This document shows, piece after piece, positions 25,133 through 33,033 of a stretch of DNA of 64,000 bases. The number at the start of each line of letters is the position of its first letter. Positions within the stretch are counted from its first letter, which is position 1. The stretch is from Alphaproteobacteria bacterium. GTDB taxonomy: Bacteria; Pseudomonadota; Alphaproteobacteria; Reyranellales; Reyranellaceae. Both the position numbers and the translations under genes were made by a program. A model generated the notes under the pieces. It had not been told where the DNA came from, searched no databases, and saw nothing but the letters and a program-made list of their open reading frames with translations. Location: the NCBI GenBank assembly GCA_019635875.1, contig JAHBYP010000003.1, forward strand, positions 1-64,000. The letters are read 5' to 3'.

Positions 25133-25801
25133 ATGTCGATGCGCGGTCTCCTGCCGCTGATGCTGCTCTGCCTGTCCTGCACGATGCCGACGGTGTCGGC
25201 GCAGTCGCTGTATGAAAATGCCTACCAGCGTTGCCTGCGAACGCCGGACTTCGATCCCGAGTCGGCCAAGCTGTGCTCCCTCGTCATCGATGACCCGCGA
25301 ACCTCGCCGATCGATCGCGCGATGGCGCTCAACAACCGCTCGGCAATGACCAGAGACGAAGATCAGGCGATGCGCGATCTGAACGAGGCAATTCGCCTGG
25401 CGCCCAAGCTGGCGAAGCTTTTCAACAATCGCGGGGTGCGCAACAGCTATCCCGACCCGTCGAATGCCATCTCCGACTACACCGAGGCGCTTCGCCTCGA
25501 CCCCGCCTATGCCGTGGCATGGAACAATCGGGGCGAGGCGTACCTGGAGATGAAGCGGTACGACGACGCGATTCGCGATTTCAGCGAGGCCATCCGCCTC
25601 GCACCGCGCTACGTGCACCCCATGTACAACCCATATGAGTTTCGGGCGCGGGCGAAGGAGGCAAAGGGCGACGACAAGGGGGCCGACGCCGATCGCGCGC
25701 TGTACCTTCCAATCATGGAGCGCGCGAGCCAGGGCGACACGGATACTCGCGGTCCCAACGCCAGCGGCTTGCGCGCCTGGGAGCCGTTCATCACGAAGTA
25801 G
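25133..25801 (+). CDS. Secreted TPR-repeat protein
   Basis: This 222-residue protein has a signal peptide (residues 1-23, ending VSAQS) and at least three tetratricopeptide-like repeats between about 65 and 175 (for example NNRGEAYLEMKRYDDAIRDF), including the NAISDYTEALRLDPAYAVAW unit. Such proteins scaffold protein complexes in the periplasm; no partner can be named. It starts three bases after the NTF2-like stop, which suggests membership of the same operon, although the function appears unrelated. Its 3' end overlaps the 3' end of the broken gene on the other strand by 11 bases. Confidence 0.75.
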   Translation: MSMRGLLPLMLLCLSCTMPTVSAQSLYENAYQRCLRTPDFDPESAKLCSLVIDDPRTSPIDRAMALNNRSAMTRDEDQAMRDLNEAIRLAPKLAKLFNNRGVRNSYPDPSNAISDYTEALRLDPAYAVAWNNRGEAYLEMKRYDDAIRDFSEAIRLAPRYVHPMYNPYEFRARAKEAKGDDKGADADRALYLPIMERASQGDTDTRGPNASGLRAWEPFITK

Positions 25802-26631
25802 GTCTCAGCGCCTTCTCCGCCAGCGGGCCGTCACGGCGGATGATGCCCTTCAGCCTGGCATAGGGGATCGCGACCAGCCGCGCACCGTTCGGGCCGGATC
25901 CCTCCTCGTAGGATCGGAAGACGATCTCCACACCCTCCCGCGCGAAGATCGACCAGCATGCCGGCGCTGACATTGGTCGGCCGCAAGCCATCGTGCTGGA
26001 GGTAGATGCTGGACAGCACAGCGACCAGGCCCGGGGCGGGAAAGCGCAGATCGTGGCGGATCTCCGTCAGCCACGGGCCGGGGAAGTCGTCGCCCGGCCG
26101 GGGAAACGGATCGACCTGGATGCGTTCGCGGGCGGCCTTCTCGATCTGCTGGTTCAGCACACCGCTGTCAACGCCAGGCAGATCGAATTGCGGATAGCTG
26201 ACGAACAGCCGATAGGCGCTGCGCACCGCCAGGCCGAATTTCAGCATCAGATGCTCGGAGATGAACGGATAGGCGGCGCCCGACGGCATCGCCAGCAGCC
26301 GTCCGGTGCGCGCCGACATGCGCTCCGTCAGGCAGGCTGCGATCTGGGTGTCGACGCGGCTCGTCGTGTAGCGGCGGACCGATTCGACGCAGCGCGAGTG
26401 GTTGTTGCGCGCCCAGCGCTCCTGATCGGCGATCAGATACTCGCGCGCCGCACCGGCGAGCGAATGCAGCAGGCCTTAATAGGCGACGCCGACGGCGGCA
26501 CGCGCCGTCATCAGGTCGGCGCCGCGGCAGGTCGCGCGATCGATTTCGGAAGCCGGTCGCCGGCAATCGAGCGCCTGCGCGCCCGCCGACGTGACGACCG
26601 ACAGAACGATCAAGGCGACAGCCGCAATCAC
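25791..26631 (-). pseudogene. Broken LprI-like/DUF3298 secreted protein gene
   Basis: On the minus strand a GTG at 26631, overlapping the aminotransferase stop as GTGA, begins a signal peptide (VIAAVALIVLSVVTSAGA) and an LprI-like Cys-containing domain (LDCRRPASEIDRATCRGA, later ADQERWARNNHSRC). This runs into a DUF3298-like C-terminal domain (SYPQFDLPGVDSGVLNQQI; later VEIVFRSYEEGSGPNGAR). Two lesions break it: an in-frame TAA at 26476-26478 inside the first domain and a frameshift near 25950. The remaining frames are otherwise well conserved, so decay is recent or the stops are sequencing errors. An intact relative would be an envelope protein of unknown role. Confidence 0.7.
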
Positions 26632-27770
26632 CGCTTCCAGGCGACAAGTCGACGTACTGCCTCCTCCATCTCCGCGGTCGAGCCGGCGAAGGAAATCCGC
26701 AACGTTCCGCGGCCCCGCTGCGGATCGAAATCGACACCCGGCGTCGTCGCGACTCCGGCCTCACGCAGCATGCGGCGGCAGAAATCGACACTGTCGTTTG
26801 TCAGGTGCGAGATATCGGCATAGGTGTAGAAGGCACCCGTCGCGACCGTCAAGCGATCGAACCCCGCCTTCGGCAAACCGGCCATCAACAGATCGCGATT
26901 GGCGCGATAGCGCCGCACGTGGCCTTCGAGCTCGTCAGTGCACTCGAACGCGCCCAGCGCGGCGTGCTGCGAGATGGTCGGCGTCGAGATCATCAGATTC
27001 TGCGCCAGACGCTCGATCGGCCGCACCAGCGCCTGCGGCACCACCAGCCAGCCGACGCGCCAGCCGGTCATCGAGAAGTACTTGGAGAAGCTGTTGACGA
27101 CGATGGCGTCGTCGCCGATCTCCAGCGCCGTGGTCGCGCGCTCGCCGTAGGTCAGGCCGTGATAAATCTCGTCAGAGATCAGGGTCAGGCCGTGCGCGCG
27201 GCAATGACCATAAAGCGCTGCCAGCTCGGCTCGCGTCACCATCGTGCCGGTCGGGTTCGACGGGCTGGCGACGATCAGGCCGTCGAGCGCGCCGGCCTTC
27301 TCGAGCTGCGCCACGGTCGGCTGATAGCGCTCGACCGCCGTGGTCACGAGATCGACTGGCGCCAGCCCCAGCGCCGAGAGGATGTTGCGGTAGGGCGGAT
27401 AGCCCGGCGCCGCCATCGCCACCCGCGCGCCGGCATCGAAGGCGCCGAGGAAGGCCAGCAGGAAGCCATTCGACGAGCCCGTGGTGACGATCACCCGCTC
27501 GGCCGGCACCGCGATGCCGTAGCGCTCGTGGTAGTGCCGGGCGATGCGCTCGCGCAGCTTCGGGATGCCCAGCGCATCGACATAGCCCAGCCGGTCACGC
27601 GACAGCGCCTCGCGCGCGGCGTCCAGGGCGCCGACCGGCGCCGGCGTGCTGGGCTGGCCGACCTCGAGATGGATCACGCTCTCGTTGCGCGCCTCCTTCT
27701 CGGCCGCCTCCCGCATCACGTCCATGACGATGAACGGCGGCACGGCATCGGCGCGGCGCGACACGCTCAT
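26628..27770 (-). CDS. Class I/II PLP-dependent aminotransferase
   Basis: This 380-residue fold type I aminotransferase uses pyridoxal phosphate to move an amino group between an amino acid and a 2-oxo acid. Visible elements are the LEVGQPSTP N-terminus, the TTGSSNGFLLAF cofactor cradle, SPSNPTGTM, DEIYHGLTYG, the PLP lysine in NSFSKYFSMTGWRVGW, and the substrate-carboxylate Arg in TLRISFAG. Close relatives include aspartate- or aromatic-amino-acid transaminases and N-succinyldiaminopimelate-type enzymes; the sequence does not decide. It is 13 bp downstream of the gamma-glutamyltranspeptidase-like gene and translationally overlaps the broken LprI-like gene, so the three probably form one transcript. 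Confidence 0.88.
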   Translation of the reverse strand: MSVSRRADAVPPFIVMDVMREAAEKEARNESVIHLEVGQPSTPAPVGALDAAREALSRDRLGYVDALGIPKLRERIARHYHERYGIAVPAERVIVTTGSSNGFLLAFLGAFDAGARVAMAAPGYPPYRNILSALGLAPVDLVTTAVERYQPTVAQLEKAGALDGLIVASPSNPTGTMVTRAELAALYGHCRAHGLTLISDEIYHGLTYGERATTALEIGDDAIVVNSFSKYFSMTGWRVGWLVVPQALVRPIERLAQNLMISTPTISQHAALGAFECTDELEGHVRRYRANRDLLMAGLPKAGFDRLTVATGAFYTYADISHLTNDSVDFCRRMLREAGVATTPGVDFDPQRGRGTLRISFAGSTAEMEEAVRRLVAWKR

Positions 27771-27783
27771 CGGGGCCGACGGC

Positions 27784-29097
27784 TCATCTGTCGGCGATCA
27801 GCGCCAGGCCGTGGCCGCGCGGATCAGCCAGCGCCTGGCAGGTGCGACGATCGAACTTCAGCCCACGCGAACAGGTGAAGATGCTGAGCACGCCGCCACT
27901 CGTGCCGCCGACGGCGTCGGCCAGCCGGCCATGGGTCGAGAGCACCGTACGCGCCGCCGCCCCCAGCGCCGCCGGCGCGCCGGGACCGCCCGATGCGGCG
28001 CCGGCGAGCAGGAACTCGCCGTTGTTGACGTTGCTGACAAGCATCGGCGTCGTCTGCGCCATGCCGTTGCCCGAGGGCGCGCCCAACATGATGCCGGTGC
28101 CGGGCGCGACGCGACGCGCGCCGAAGAGCTGGTTCATGGTAAAGACACAGCTGACCGCGTTGGCGTCGCGATCGACAGCGACGAAGCCGGCCTCGCCGCC
28201 CTCGAAGGTGCCGCCGCCGCTGCCGCCACTCTGGAACGCCGATGCCGCGGACTGGCCGCCGTCGAACGGCGCCGGCGCGAAGAACGCGGTGTGATCGCCA
28301 AAGCGCACCTGCAGCGGCGGCACGACACGCGGGACAGCCGCGCGCAGATGCGCCAGCGTCAGGTTGCCACCGGCCTGCTGCACCGCGCCGCTGAGCTGGC
28401 GCGCCAGCGGGCCCTGGTACAGGTCGCCGCCGCCGCGCGCCTTGATGATGCCGAGCGTGGCGCCGAGGTCGCCCTGGTGGAACACGTCGCCCTCGGTCAC
28501 GGCGACCCCGCCGCCCTTATCGTAGATGCGCCGCGCCTCCGGATCCGCCCCGATCAGACGCGCGCCGGCCTGCAGGTCGCGCGACAGGGCACGCGATACC
28601 GGCGCGCCGAAACGTGCCACGCGCTCGCCGCCGGCGACCAGCAATTCCCAGCGCGAGCGGCCGTGGCGCGCGTGCAGCAGCGCCATGCCCCTCGCGGCCA
28701 TCGGGACGGCGATGTCGTAGCCGCGCGCCGAGCCGCTGACCGGCACCGGCGGAAAGACGATCGACTCGACCGACCGCCGGCTCGCGTTGTGAACCAGGCA
28801 AACTCCGCCGGCGCCCAGGCTGGCGGCCGACGGCAGGGTGGCCGCCATGGTGAAGTACATGGCCACGGCGGCGTCCGCGGCGCTGCCGCCGCTGGTCAGC
28901 ACGTCCCGGCCGGCGTCGGCCGCGCGCGGCTCGTCCGCCACAACTGCGCCAAAAAACCCCTCGATAAATCCCACGTCGCCGCGTACCGGCTTGTCGCCGG
29001 AGCAGCCGCCCAGCAGCGCGGCGAGCGCCGCCGCCGCGAGAATGGTATGGTTGGCCTTGGCGAGGGGGGATGGTCCGTCGATGGTTCCGAAGCGCAT
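27784..29097 (-). CDS. Gamma-glutamyltranspeptidase-like lipoprotein lacking the nucleophile
   Basis: This 437-residue protein is homologous to gamma-glutamyltranspeptidase, as shown by the N-terminal SGGSAADAAVAMYFTMAAT and LGAGGVCLVHN and by the later VAVDRDANAVSCVFTMNQLF and GTGIMLGAP. The usual small-subunit start TTHYSVVD corresponds here to EAGFVAVD, so the threonine that both self-cleaves the precursor and acts as nucleophile is missing. The protein is also shorter than the usual 550-580 residues. A signal with lipobox LLGGC and C32 predicts a lipoprotein. It is probably a non-catalytic or re-purposed binding protein. Its start overlaps the start of the divergent M48 gene by 17 bases. 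Confidence 0.75.
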   Translation of the reverse strand: MRFGTIDGPSPLAKANHTILAAAALAALLGGCSGDKPVRGDVGFIEGFFGAVVADEPRAADAGRDVLTSGGSAADAAVAMYFTMAATLPSAASLGAGGVCLVHNASRRSVESIVFPPVPVSGSARGYDIAVPMAARGMALLHARHGRSRWELLVAGGERVARFGAPVSRALSRDLQAGARLIGADPEARRIYDKGGGVAVTEGDVFHQGDLGATLGIIKARGGGDLYQGPLARQLSGAVQQAGGNLTLAHLRAAVPRVVPPLQVRFGDHTAFFAPAPFDGGQSAASAFQSGGSGGGTFEGGEAGFVAVDRDANAVSCVFTMNQLFGARRVAPGTGIMLGAPSGNGMAQTTPMLVSNVNNGEFLLAGAASGGPGAPAALGAAARTVLSTHGRLADAVGGTSGGVLSIFTCSRGLKFDRRTCQALADPRGHGLALIADR

Positions 29098-30442
29098 CGT
29101 TTCCTGCATCGCCCTTTTGCTGACACTTCTGGGGGCGACCGCCAGCGCGTCCGCCCAGCGGCTGGTTTTAGTCCGCGACGCCGAAATAGAAAACACGATT
29201 CGCATCTTCGCGGCGCCGATCTTCCGCGCCGCCGGGCTCGATCCCGGCGCGATCGAGGTCCATCTCGTGCAGGACGCCTCTCTCAACGCCTTCGTCGCCG
29301 GCGGCCAGCGCATCTTCCTGCACACCGGCCTGATCATGCGCACCGAGAACGCCGGCCAGCTGATCGGCGTGATCGCGCACGAAACCGGCCACATCAAGGG
29401 CGCGCATCTCGCCAAGCTGCAGGACGCGATCCGCAACGCCACCGCCGAGGCGATCATCGAGCAGATCCTGGCGGGCGCGGCGGTCGTCGCCGGCTCGCAG
29501 GTCGGCCGCGACAGCCAGGGCTACCCGCGCGATCCGCGCGTGCTGGGCGGTGGCAGCAGCACGGCGCTGCGCAGCTTCCTGAGCTACACCCGCTCGCAGG
29601 AGCAGCAGGCCGACCAGGCGGCGGTGGGCTTCCTCGAGCGCGCCGGCATCTCGCCCAGGGGCATGCTCGAGTTCATGAAGATCCTGCAGGTGCAGGAGCG
29701 CATCTATGTCGGCGTGCGCAGCACCGGCTACATGCGCACCCATCCGATGACCGGCGAACGCATCGATTTCCTCGAGGAGCAGGTGGCGCGCTCGCGCGCC
29801 GTCAACGCCGCGGAGCCGGCGCAGTTCAGGGAGCTGCATGCGCGGATGGTGGCCAAGACGCTGGGCTATTTCGAGCCGCAGCGCGCGCTGTCGAAGTATC
29901 CCGATTCCGATCGCAGCATCGCGGCGCGCTACGGCCGCGCCATGGCGCTGTGGCGCAGCGGCCAGGTCGGCGCCTCGATGTCGATCCTCGATTCGCTGAT
30001 CCGCGAGCATCCGCGCGATCCCTATATTCACGAGCTGAAGGGCGACATCCTGCGCGACTCGCAGCGGCCGGCCGAGGCGGTGAGCTCCTACGAGCGGGCC
30101 GTTGCGCTGCTGCCCTCGTCCATCGCGCTGCGCTATCAGCTCGCCCAGGCGCAGGTGAACGCCGGGCGCTTCGCGCCGGCCGTCCGCAACCTCGACCAGG
30201 TGGTGATCGTCGAGACGCGCAATCTCGGCGCCTGGGACCTGATGGCGAGAGCCCAGGCGGGACTGGGCAACCAGGGCATGACCGACCTTGCCACCGCCGA
30301 GGTATTCCTGCTGAGGGGCGACCGCCAGGCAGCGATCTACAAGGCCACGGCGGCCGAACGCGCCCTGCCGCGCGGCTCGCCGGGCTGGCAGCGCGCCATG
30401 GATATCAAGGGCTTCATCGAATCCGGGCGGCCCAGGCGTTGA
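29081..30442 (+). CDS. M48-family periplasmic metalloprotease with C-terminal repeats (BepA-like)
   Basis: This 453-residue protein resembles BepA/YfgC, a periplasmic zinc protease and chaperone that monitors outer-membrane protein and LPS-transport assembly. A signal peptide covers residues 1-25. The peptidase domain contains HETGH at 100-104 and the third zinc ligand region RSQEQQAD with E174. The C-terminal 190 residues form TPR-like helices (for example PAEAVSSYERAVALLPSS). The ATG at 29081 is preferred because it directly precedes the signal peptide and has AGGGGGGA upstream; an ATG at 29042 is in frame. It is followed by the DsbA-like gene 100 bp downstream, probably as an envelope-quality unit. 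Confidence 0.88.
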   Translation: MVPKRIVSCIALLLTLLGATASASAQRLVLVRDAEIENTIRIFAAPIFRAAGLDPGAIEVHLVQDASLNAFVAGGQRIFLHTGLIMRTENAGQLIGVIAHETGHIKGAHLAKLQDAIRNATAEAIIEQILAGAAVVAGSQVGRDSQGYPRDPRVLGGGSSTALRSFLSYTRSQEQQADQAAVGFLERAGISPRGMLEFMKILQVQERIYVGVRSTGYMRTHPMTGERIDFLEEQVARSRAVNAAEPAQFRELHARMVAKTLGYFEPQRALSKYPDSDRSIAARYGRAMALWRSGQVGASMSILDSLIREHPRDPYIHELKGDILRDSQRPAEAVSSYERAVALLPSSIALRYQLAQAQVNAGRFAPAVRNLDQVVIVETRNLGAWDLMARAQAGLGNQGMTDLATAEVFLLRGDRQAAIYKATAAERALPRGSPGWQRAMDIKGFIESGRPRR

Positions 30443-30541
30443 GCCGCCTCAAGATCGCCATGAGTTGATGCGCCTGATCCGGGCGCTCTGTGGTAAGTCA
30501 CGCCGGCCGGTCGCCCTTGAGGCTGGCCGCAGGAGATACTG

Positions 30542-31270
30542 ATGCGCTGGTTAGTCCGCCTGGTTGCCATTCTCGCCGCGCTTGCCTTGGCGCCGCTCGC
30601 CCAGGCCCAGTCCGGATCGGACAGGGCGGCGATCGAGAAGATCATCAAGGAATACCTGATCAAGAACCCCGAGGTGCTGGTCGAGGCGCTGCAGGAGTAC
30701 GAGCGCCGCCAGGGCATCGAGAAGGAGGAACGCGCCAAGGCGGCGCTGGTCAGGTTCAGGGACGAGCTGGCCAACGACGCGCTCACCCCGGTGGGCGGCA
30801 ATCCAAAGGGCGACGTCACCATCGTCGAGTTCTTCGACTACAATTGCGGCTACTGCCGGCGCGCCCATCCCACGCTAAAATCGGTGGTCGCCGGCGACGG
30901 CAGGATTCGAATCGTCCACAAGCAGTTCCCGATCCTGTCGGAGGACTCGAAGATCGCCGCGCGCATGGCGCTGGCCGCCCATAAGCAGGGCAAGTATTTC
31001 GAGGTGCACAACGCGCTGATGGAAGCCCGCGGCCAGATCTCGGCCGAGCGCATGGCGCAGGTCATCGCCGATCTGAAGCTCGACGCGCAGCGCCTGACCA
31101 AGGACATGGACGACCCGGCGATCACCCAGCATATCGACAAGGCCGCCCAGCTCGCCCGGGCGCTGGGCGTCAACGGCACGCCGGCGTTCATCATCGGCAC
31201 CCAGCTGATCCCCGGCGCCGTCGACGCCGACACCATGAAGGCCGCCGTCGCCAAGGCGCGCAAGGGCTGA
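30542..31270 (+). CDS. DsbA-family thiol-disulfide oxidoreductase (Com1-like)
   Basis: This 242-residue secreted thioredoxin-fold protein has a signal peptide (1-22), a helical N-terminal region (IEKIIKEYLIKNPEVLVEAL) and the redox active site C102-G-Y-C105 in FFDYNCGYCRRAHP. The cis-proline loop is NGTPAFIIG. This N-terminal helical extension is typical of alphaproteobacterial and Coxiella Com1-type DsbA/DsbC-like proteins, which form or shuffle disulfides in the periplasm. The start is an ATG after GGCCGCAGGAGATACTG, with AGGAG eight bases upstream. It is commonly found beside aroQ in alphaproteobacteria; here a tyrosine-catabolism block separates them. Confidence 0.9.
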   Translation: MRWLVRLVAILAALALAPLAQAQSGSDRAAIEKIIKEYLIKNPEVLVEALQEYERRQGIEKEERAKAALVRFRDELANDALTPVGGNPKGDVTIVEFFDYNCGYCRRAHPTLKSVVAGDGRIRIVHKQFPILSEDSKIAARMALAAHKQGKYFEVHNALMEARGQISAERMAQVIADLKLDAQRLTKDMDDPAITQHIDKAAQLARALGVNGTPAFIIGTQLIPGAVDADTMKAAVAKARKG

Positions 31271-31277
31271 CGACCAC

Positions 31278-31308
31278 CTGTCATCCCGGGAGCAGCGAGG
31301 GATGACAG
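31278..31308. terminator. Hairpin between convergent dsbA-like and maiA genes
   Basis: CTGTCATCCC and GGGATGACAG form a perfect 10-base stem around an 11-base loop. It lies seven bases after the DsbA-like stop and directly at the maiA stop, so it probably ends both transcripts. It is a reduced member of the family B repeat. Confidence 0.6.
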
Positions 31309-31953
31309 TTATGGCTCCGCGTCGGGCTGCTTCGAGGGCTGCGCCAGGTCGAAGGCCGGCAATTTCAGGCAGGCCGCGTTGATGCGCGCGATGGTCGGGA
31401 ACTTCGACATGTCGACGCCGAAGCGGCCGGCGTTGAAGACCTGCGGCACCAGGCAGAGATCGGCCATGGTCGGCGTGTCGCCGTGGCTAAACATGCCGGT
31501 CGCCGGATTGCCGGCGATCGATTTCTCGTAGGCCTCGAAGCCGACCTCGATCCAGTGCCTCGACCAGGCGAAGGCGCCGGCGTCGTCCTGCTTGTAGTGC
31601 TGCCGCACATAGCCCATCACGCGCAAATTCTGCACCGGATGGATCTCGCAGGCCGGGATCAGCGCCAGCGAGCGCACGCGGGCGCGACCGACCGGATCCC
31701 TGGGCAGCAGCGGCGGATCGGGGTGCGTCTCCTCGAGGTATTCGAGGATCGCCAATGACTGGGTGAGGATCTCGCCCGAATCGAGCTTCAGTGCCGGCAG
31801 CAGCTTCTGCGGATTGAGCGCGGCGAAATCGTCACTGAGATGCTCACCCTTGCGCAGATGCTTCGACGCGTGCTCGACCACGATGCTCTTGAGGTTGAGC
31901 GCGATGCGCACCCGATAGGCGGCGGACGACCGAAAGTAACCGTAGAGCTTCAT
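31309..31953 (-). CDS. maiA: Maleylacetoacetate isomerase
   Basis: This 214-residue zeta-class glutathione transferase isomerises 4-maleylacetoacetate to 4-fumarylacetoacetate, the second-to-last step of tyrosine degradation. The N-terminus (KLYGYFRSSAAYRVRIALN) carries the family SSAAYRVRIAL motif with the catalytic serines. NPQKLLPAL and QSLAILEYLEE complete the thioredoxin-like domain. The C-terminal helical domain has GDTPTMADLCLVPQV. Its start overlaps the fahA stop as ATGA, so translation is coupled. It is the last gene of the hppD-hmgA-fahA-maiA block. Confidence 0.93.
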   Translation of the reverse strand: MKLYGYFRSSAAYRVRIALNLKSIVVEHASKHLRKGEHLSDDFAALNPQKLLPALKLDSGEILTQSLAILEYLEETHPDPPLLPRDPVGRARVRSLALIPACEIHPVQNLRVMGYVRQHYKQDDAGAFAWSRHWIEVGFEAYEKSIAGNPATGMFSHGDTPTMADLCLVPQVFNAGRFGVDMSKFPTIARINAACLKLPAFDLAQPSKQPDAEP

Positions 31954-32942
31954 GCCGGTCCTCCGTAGCGCACCACCTTCTGGTCGATGGCGCCGAAGAT
32001 GGACCGCCCCTGTGCGTCGAGCATCTCGATCCGGATGCGATCGCCGAACTTCATGAACGGCGTGACGGGCTTGCCGCCGTCGATCGTCTCGCGCACGCGC
32101 CGCTCGGCGATGCACGAGCAGCCGACCGAGGCGTCGCGATTGGCCACCGTGCCCGAGCCGATCACGCTGCCGGCCTCGAGGTGCCGGGTCTTCGCCGCAT
32201 GCGCGATCAGCTGGCCGAAATCGAAGGTCAGGTCGGTCGCCGCGTCGGGCCTGCCGAAGAGCTCGCCGTTGTAGGTCGACAGCATCGGCAGGCTGAGCTT
32301 CGCGCCGTCCCAGGCGGGGCCCAGCTCGTCCGGCGTCACCGCGGCCGGCGCGAAGGCGGTGGCCGGCTTGCCGTGGAAGAAGCCGAAGCCCTTGTTGAGC
32401 TCGCCCGGGATCAGGTTGCGCAGCGACACGTCGTTGAGAATGGTCACCAGCTTGATGTGCCGGCGCGCGTCCTGCGGCGTGACGCCCATCGGCACGTCGT
32501 CGACGATCACGCCGATCTCGCTCTCGAAATCGATGCCCCAGGCCTCGTCGCCGGCCACGATGTCGTCGCGCGGGCCGATGAAGCCGTCGGAGCCGCCCTG
32601 GTACATCAGCGGATCGGTCCAGAAGCTGGGCGGCATCTCGACGCCACGCGCCTTGCGCACCAGCTCGACATGCACGACGTAGGCCGAGCCGTCGGCCCAT
32701 TGATAGGCGCGCGGCAACGGCGCGGCGGCCATCGCCGGATCGAAGGCGAAGCTGCCCTCGACCTTGTTGCTCTCGAGATCGGCGGCGAGCTGGCGCAACA
32801 GCTTCTCCGTGTGCGCCCAATCGTCCAGTGCGCGCTGCAACGTCGGCGCGATATCGCTCGCCCGCACGGCGCGCGACAGGTCGCGGCTGACCACGACCAG
32901 CGTGCCGTCGCGGCCGCCTTCCTTCAGTGAGCCCAGTTTCAT
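31950..32942 (-). CDS. fahA: Fumarylacetoacetate hydrolase family protein (fumarylacetoacetase)
   Basis: This 330-residue FAH-fold protein is expected to cleave 4-fumarylacetoacetate into fumarate and acetoacetate. Metal-binding and fold elements are visible: DSDGFIGPRDDI-like GSDGFIGPRDDI, DEAWGIDFESEIGVI with E-x-E metal ligands, and ILNDVSLRNLIPGELNKGFGFFHGKP. The C-terminal end contains GSGTVANRDASVGCSCIAERR. It is shorter than eukaryotic fumarylacetoacetase (about 420) but typical of bacterial versions in homogentisate clusters. It lies between hmgA and maiA, with which its stop overlaps by four bases, and a family B repeat precedes it. Confidence 0.9.
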   Translation of the reverse strand: MKLGSLKEGGRDGTLVVVSRDLSRAVRASDIAPTLQRALDDWAHTEKLLRQLAADLESNKVEGSFAFDPAMAAAPLPRAYQWADGSAYVVHVELVRKARGVEMPPSFWTDPLMYQGGSDGFIGPRDDIVAGDEAWGIDFESEIGVIVDDVPMGVTPQDARRHIKLVTILNDVSLRNLIPGELNKGFGFFHGKPATAFAPAAVTPDELGPAWDGAKLSLPMLSTYNGELFGRPDAATDLTFDFGQLIAHAAKTRHLEAGSVIGSGTVANRDASVGCSCIAERRVRETIDGGKPVTPFMKFGDRIRIEMLDAQGRSIFGAIDQKVVRYGGPA

Positions 32943-32963
32943 GGCGTGAGTTCCATCGTTTGT

Positions 32964-33028
32964 GTCGTCCCGAGCGCAGCGAGGGATCTGGGATGGCCCT
33001 GGATCCCTCGCTGCGCTCGGGATGACGG
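32964..33028. repeat. Family B hairpin repeat between hmgA and fahA
   Basis: The perfect arms CCGAGCGCAGCGAGGGATC and its complement enclose a short variable loop. The copy lies within the tyrosine-degradation operon, where the strong hairpin may lower expression of fahA-maiA relative to hmgA or stabilise the upstream mRNA segment. Confidence 0.85.
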
Positions 33029-33033
33029 AGTGA

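Noticed and set aside
25831-26319. A separate small gene inside the broken LprI/DUF3298 locus
   Set aside because: Its protein is exactly the middle part of the interrupted gene, continuing across the lesions in both directions.
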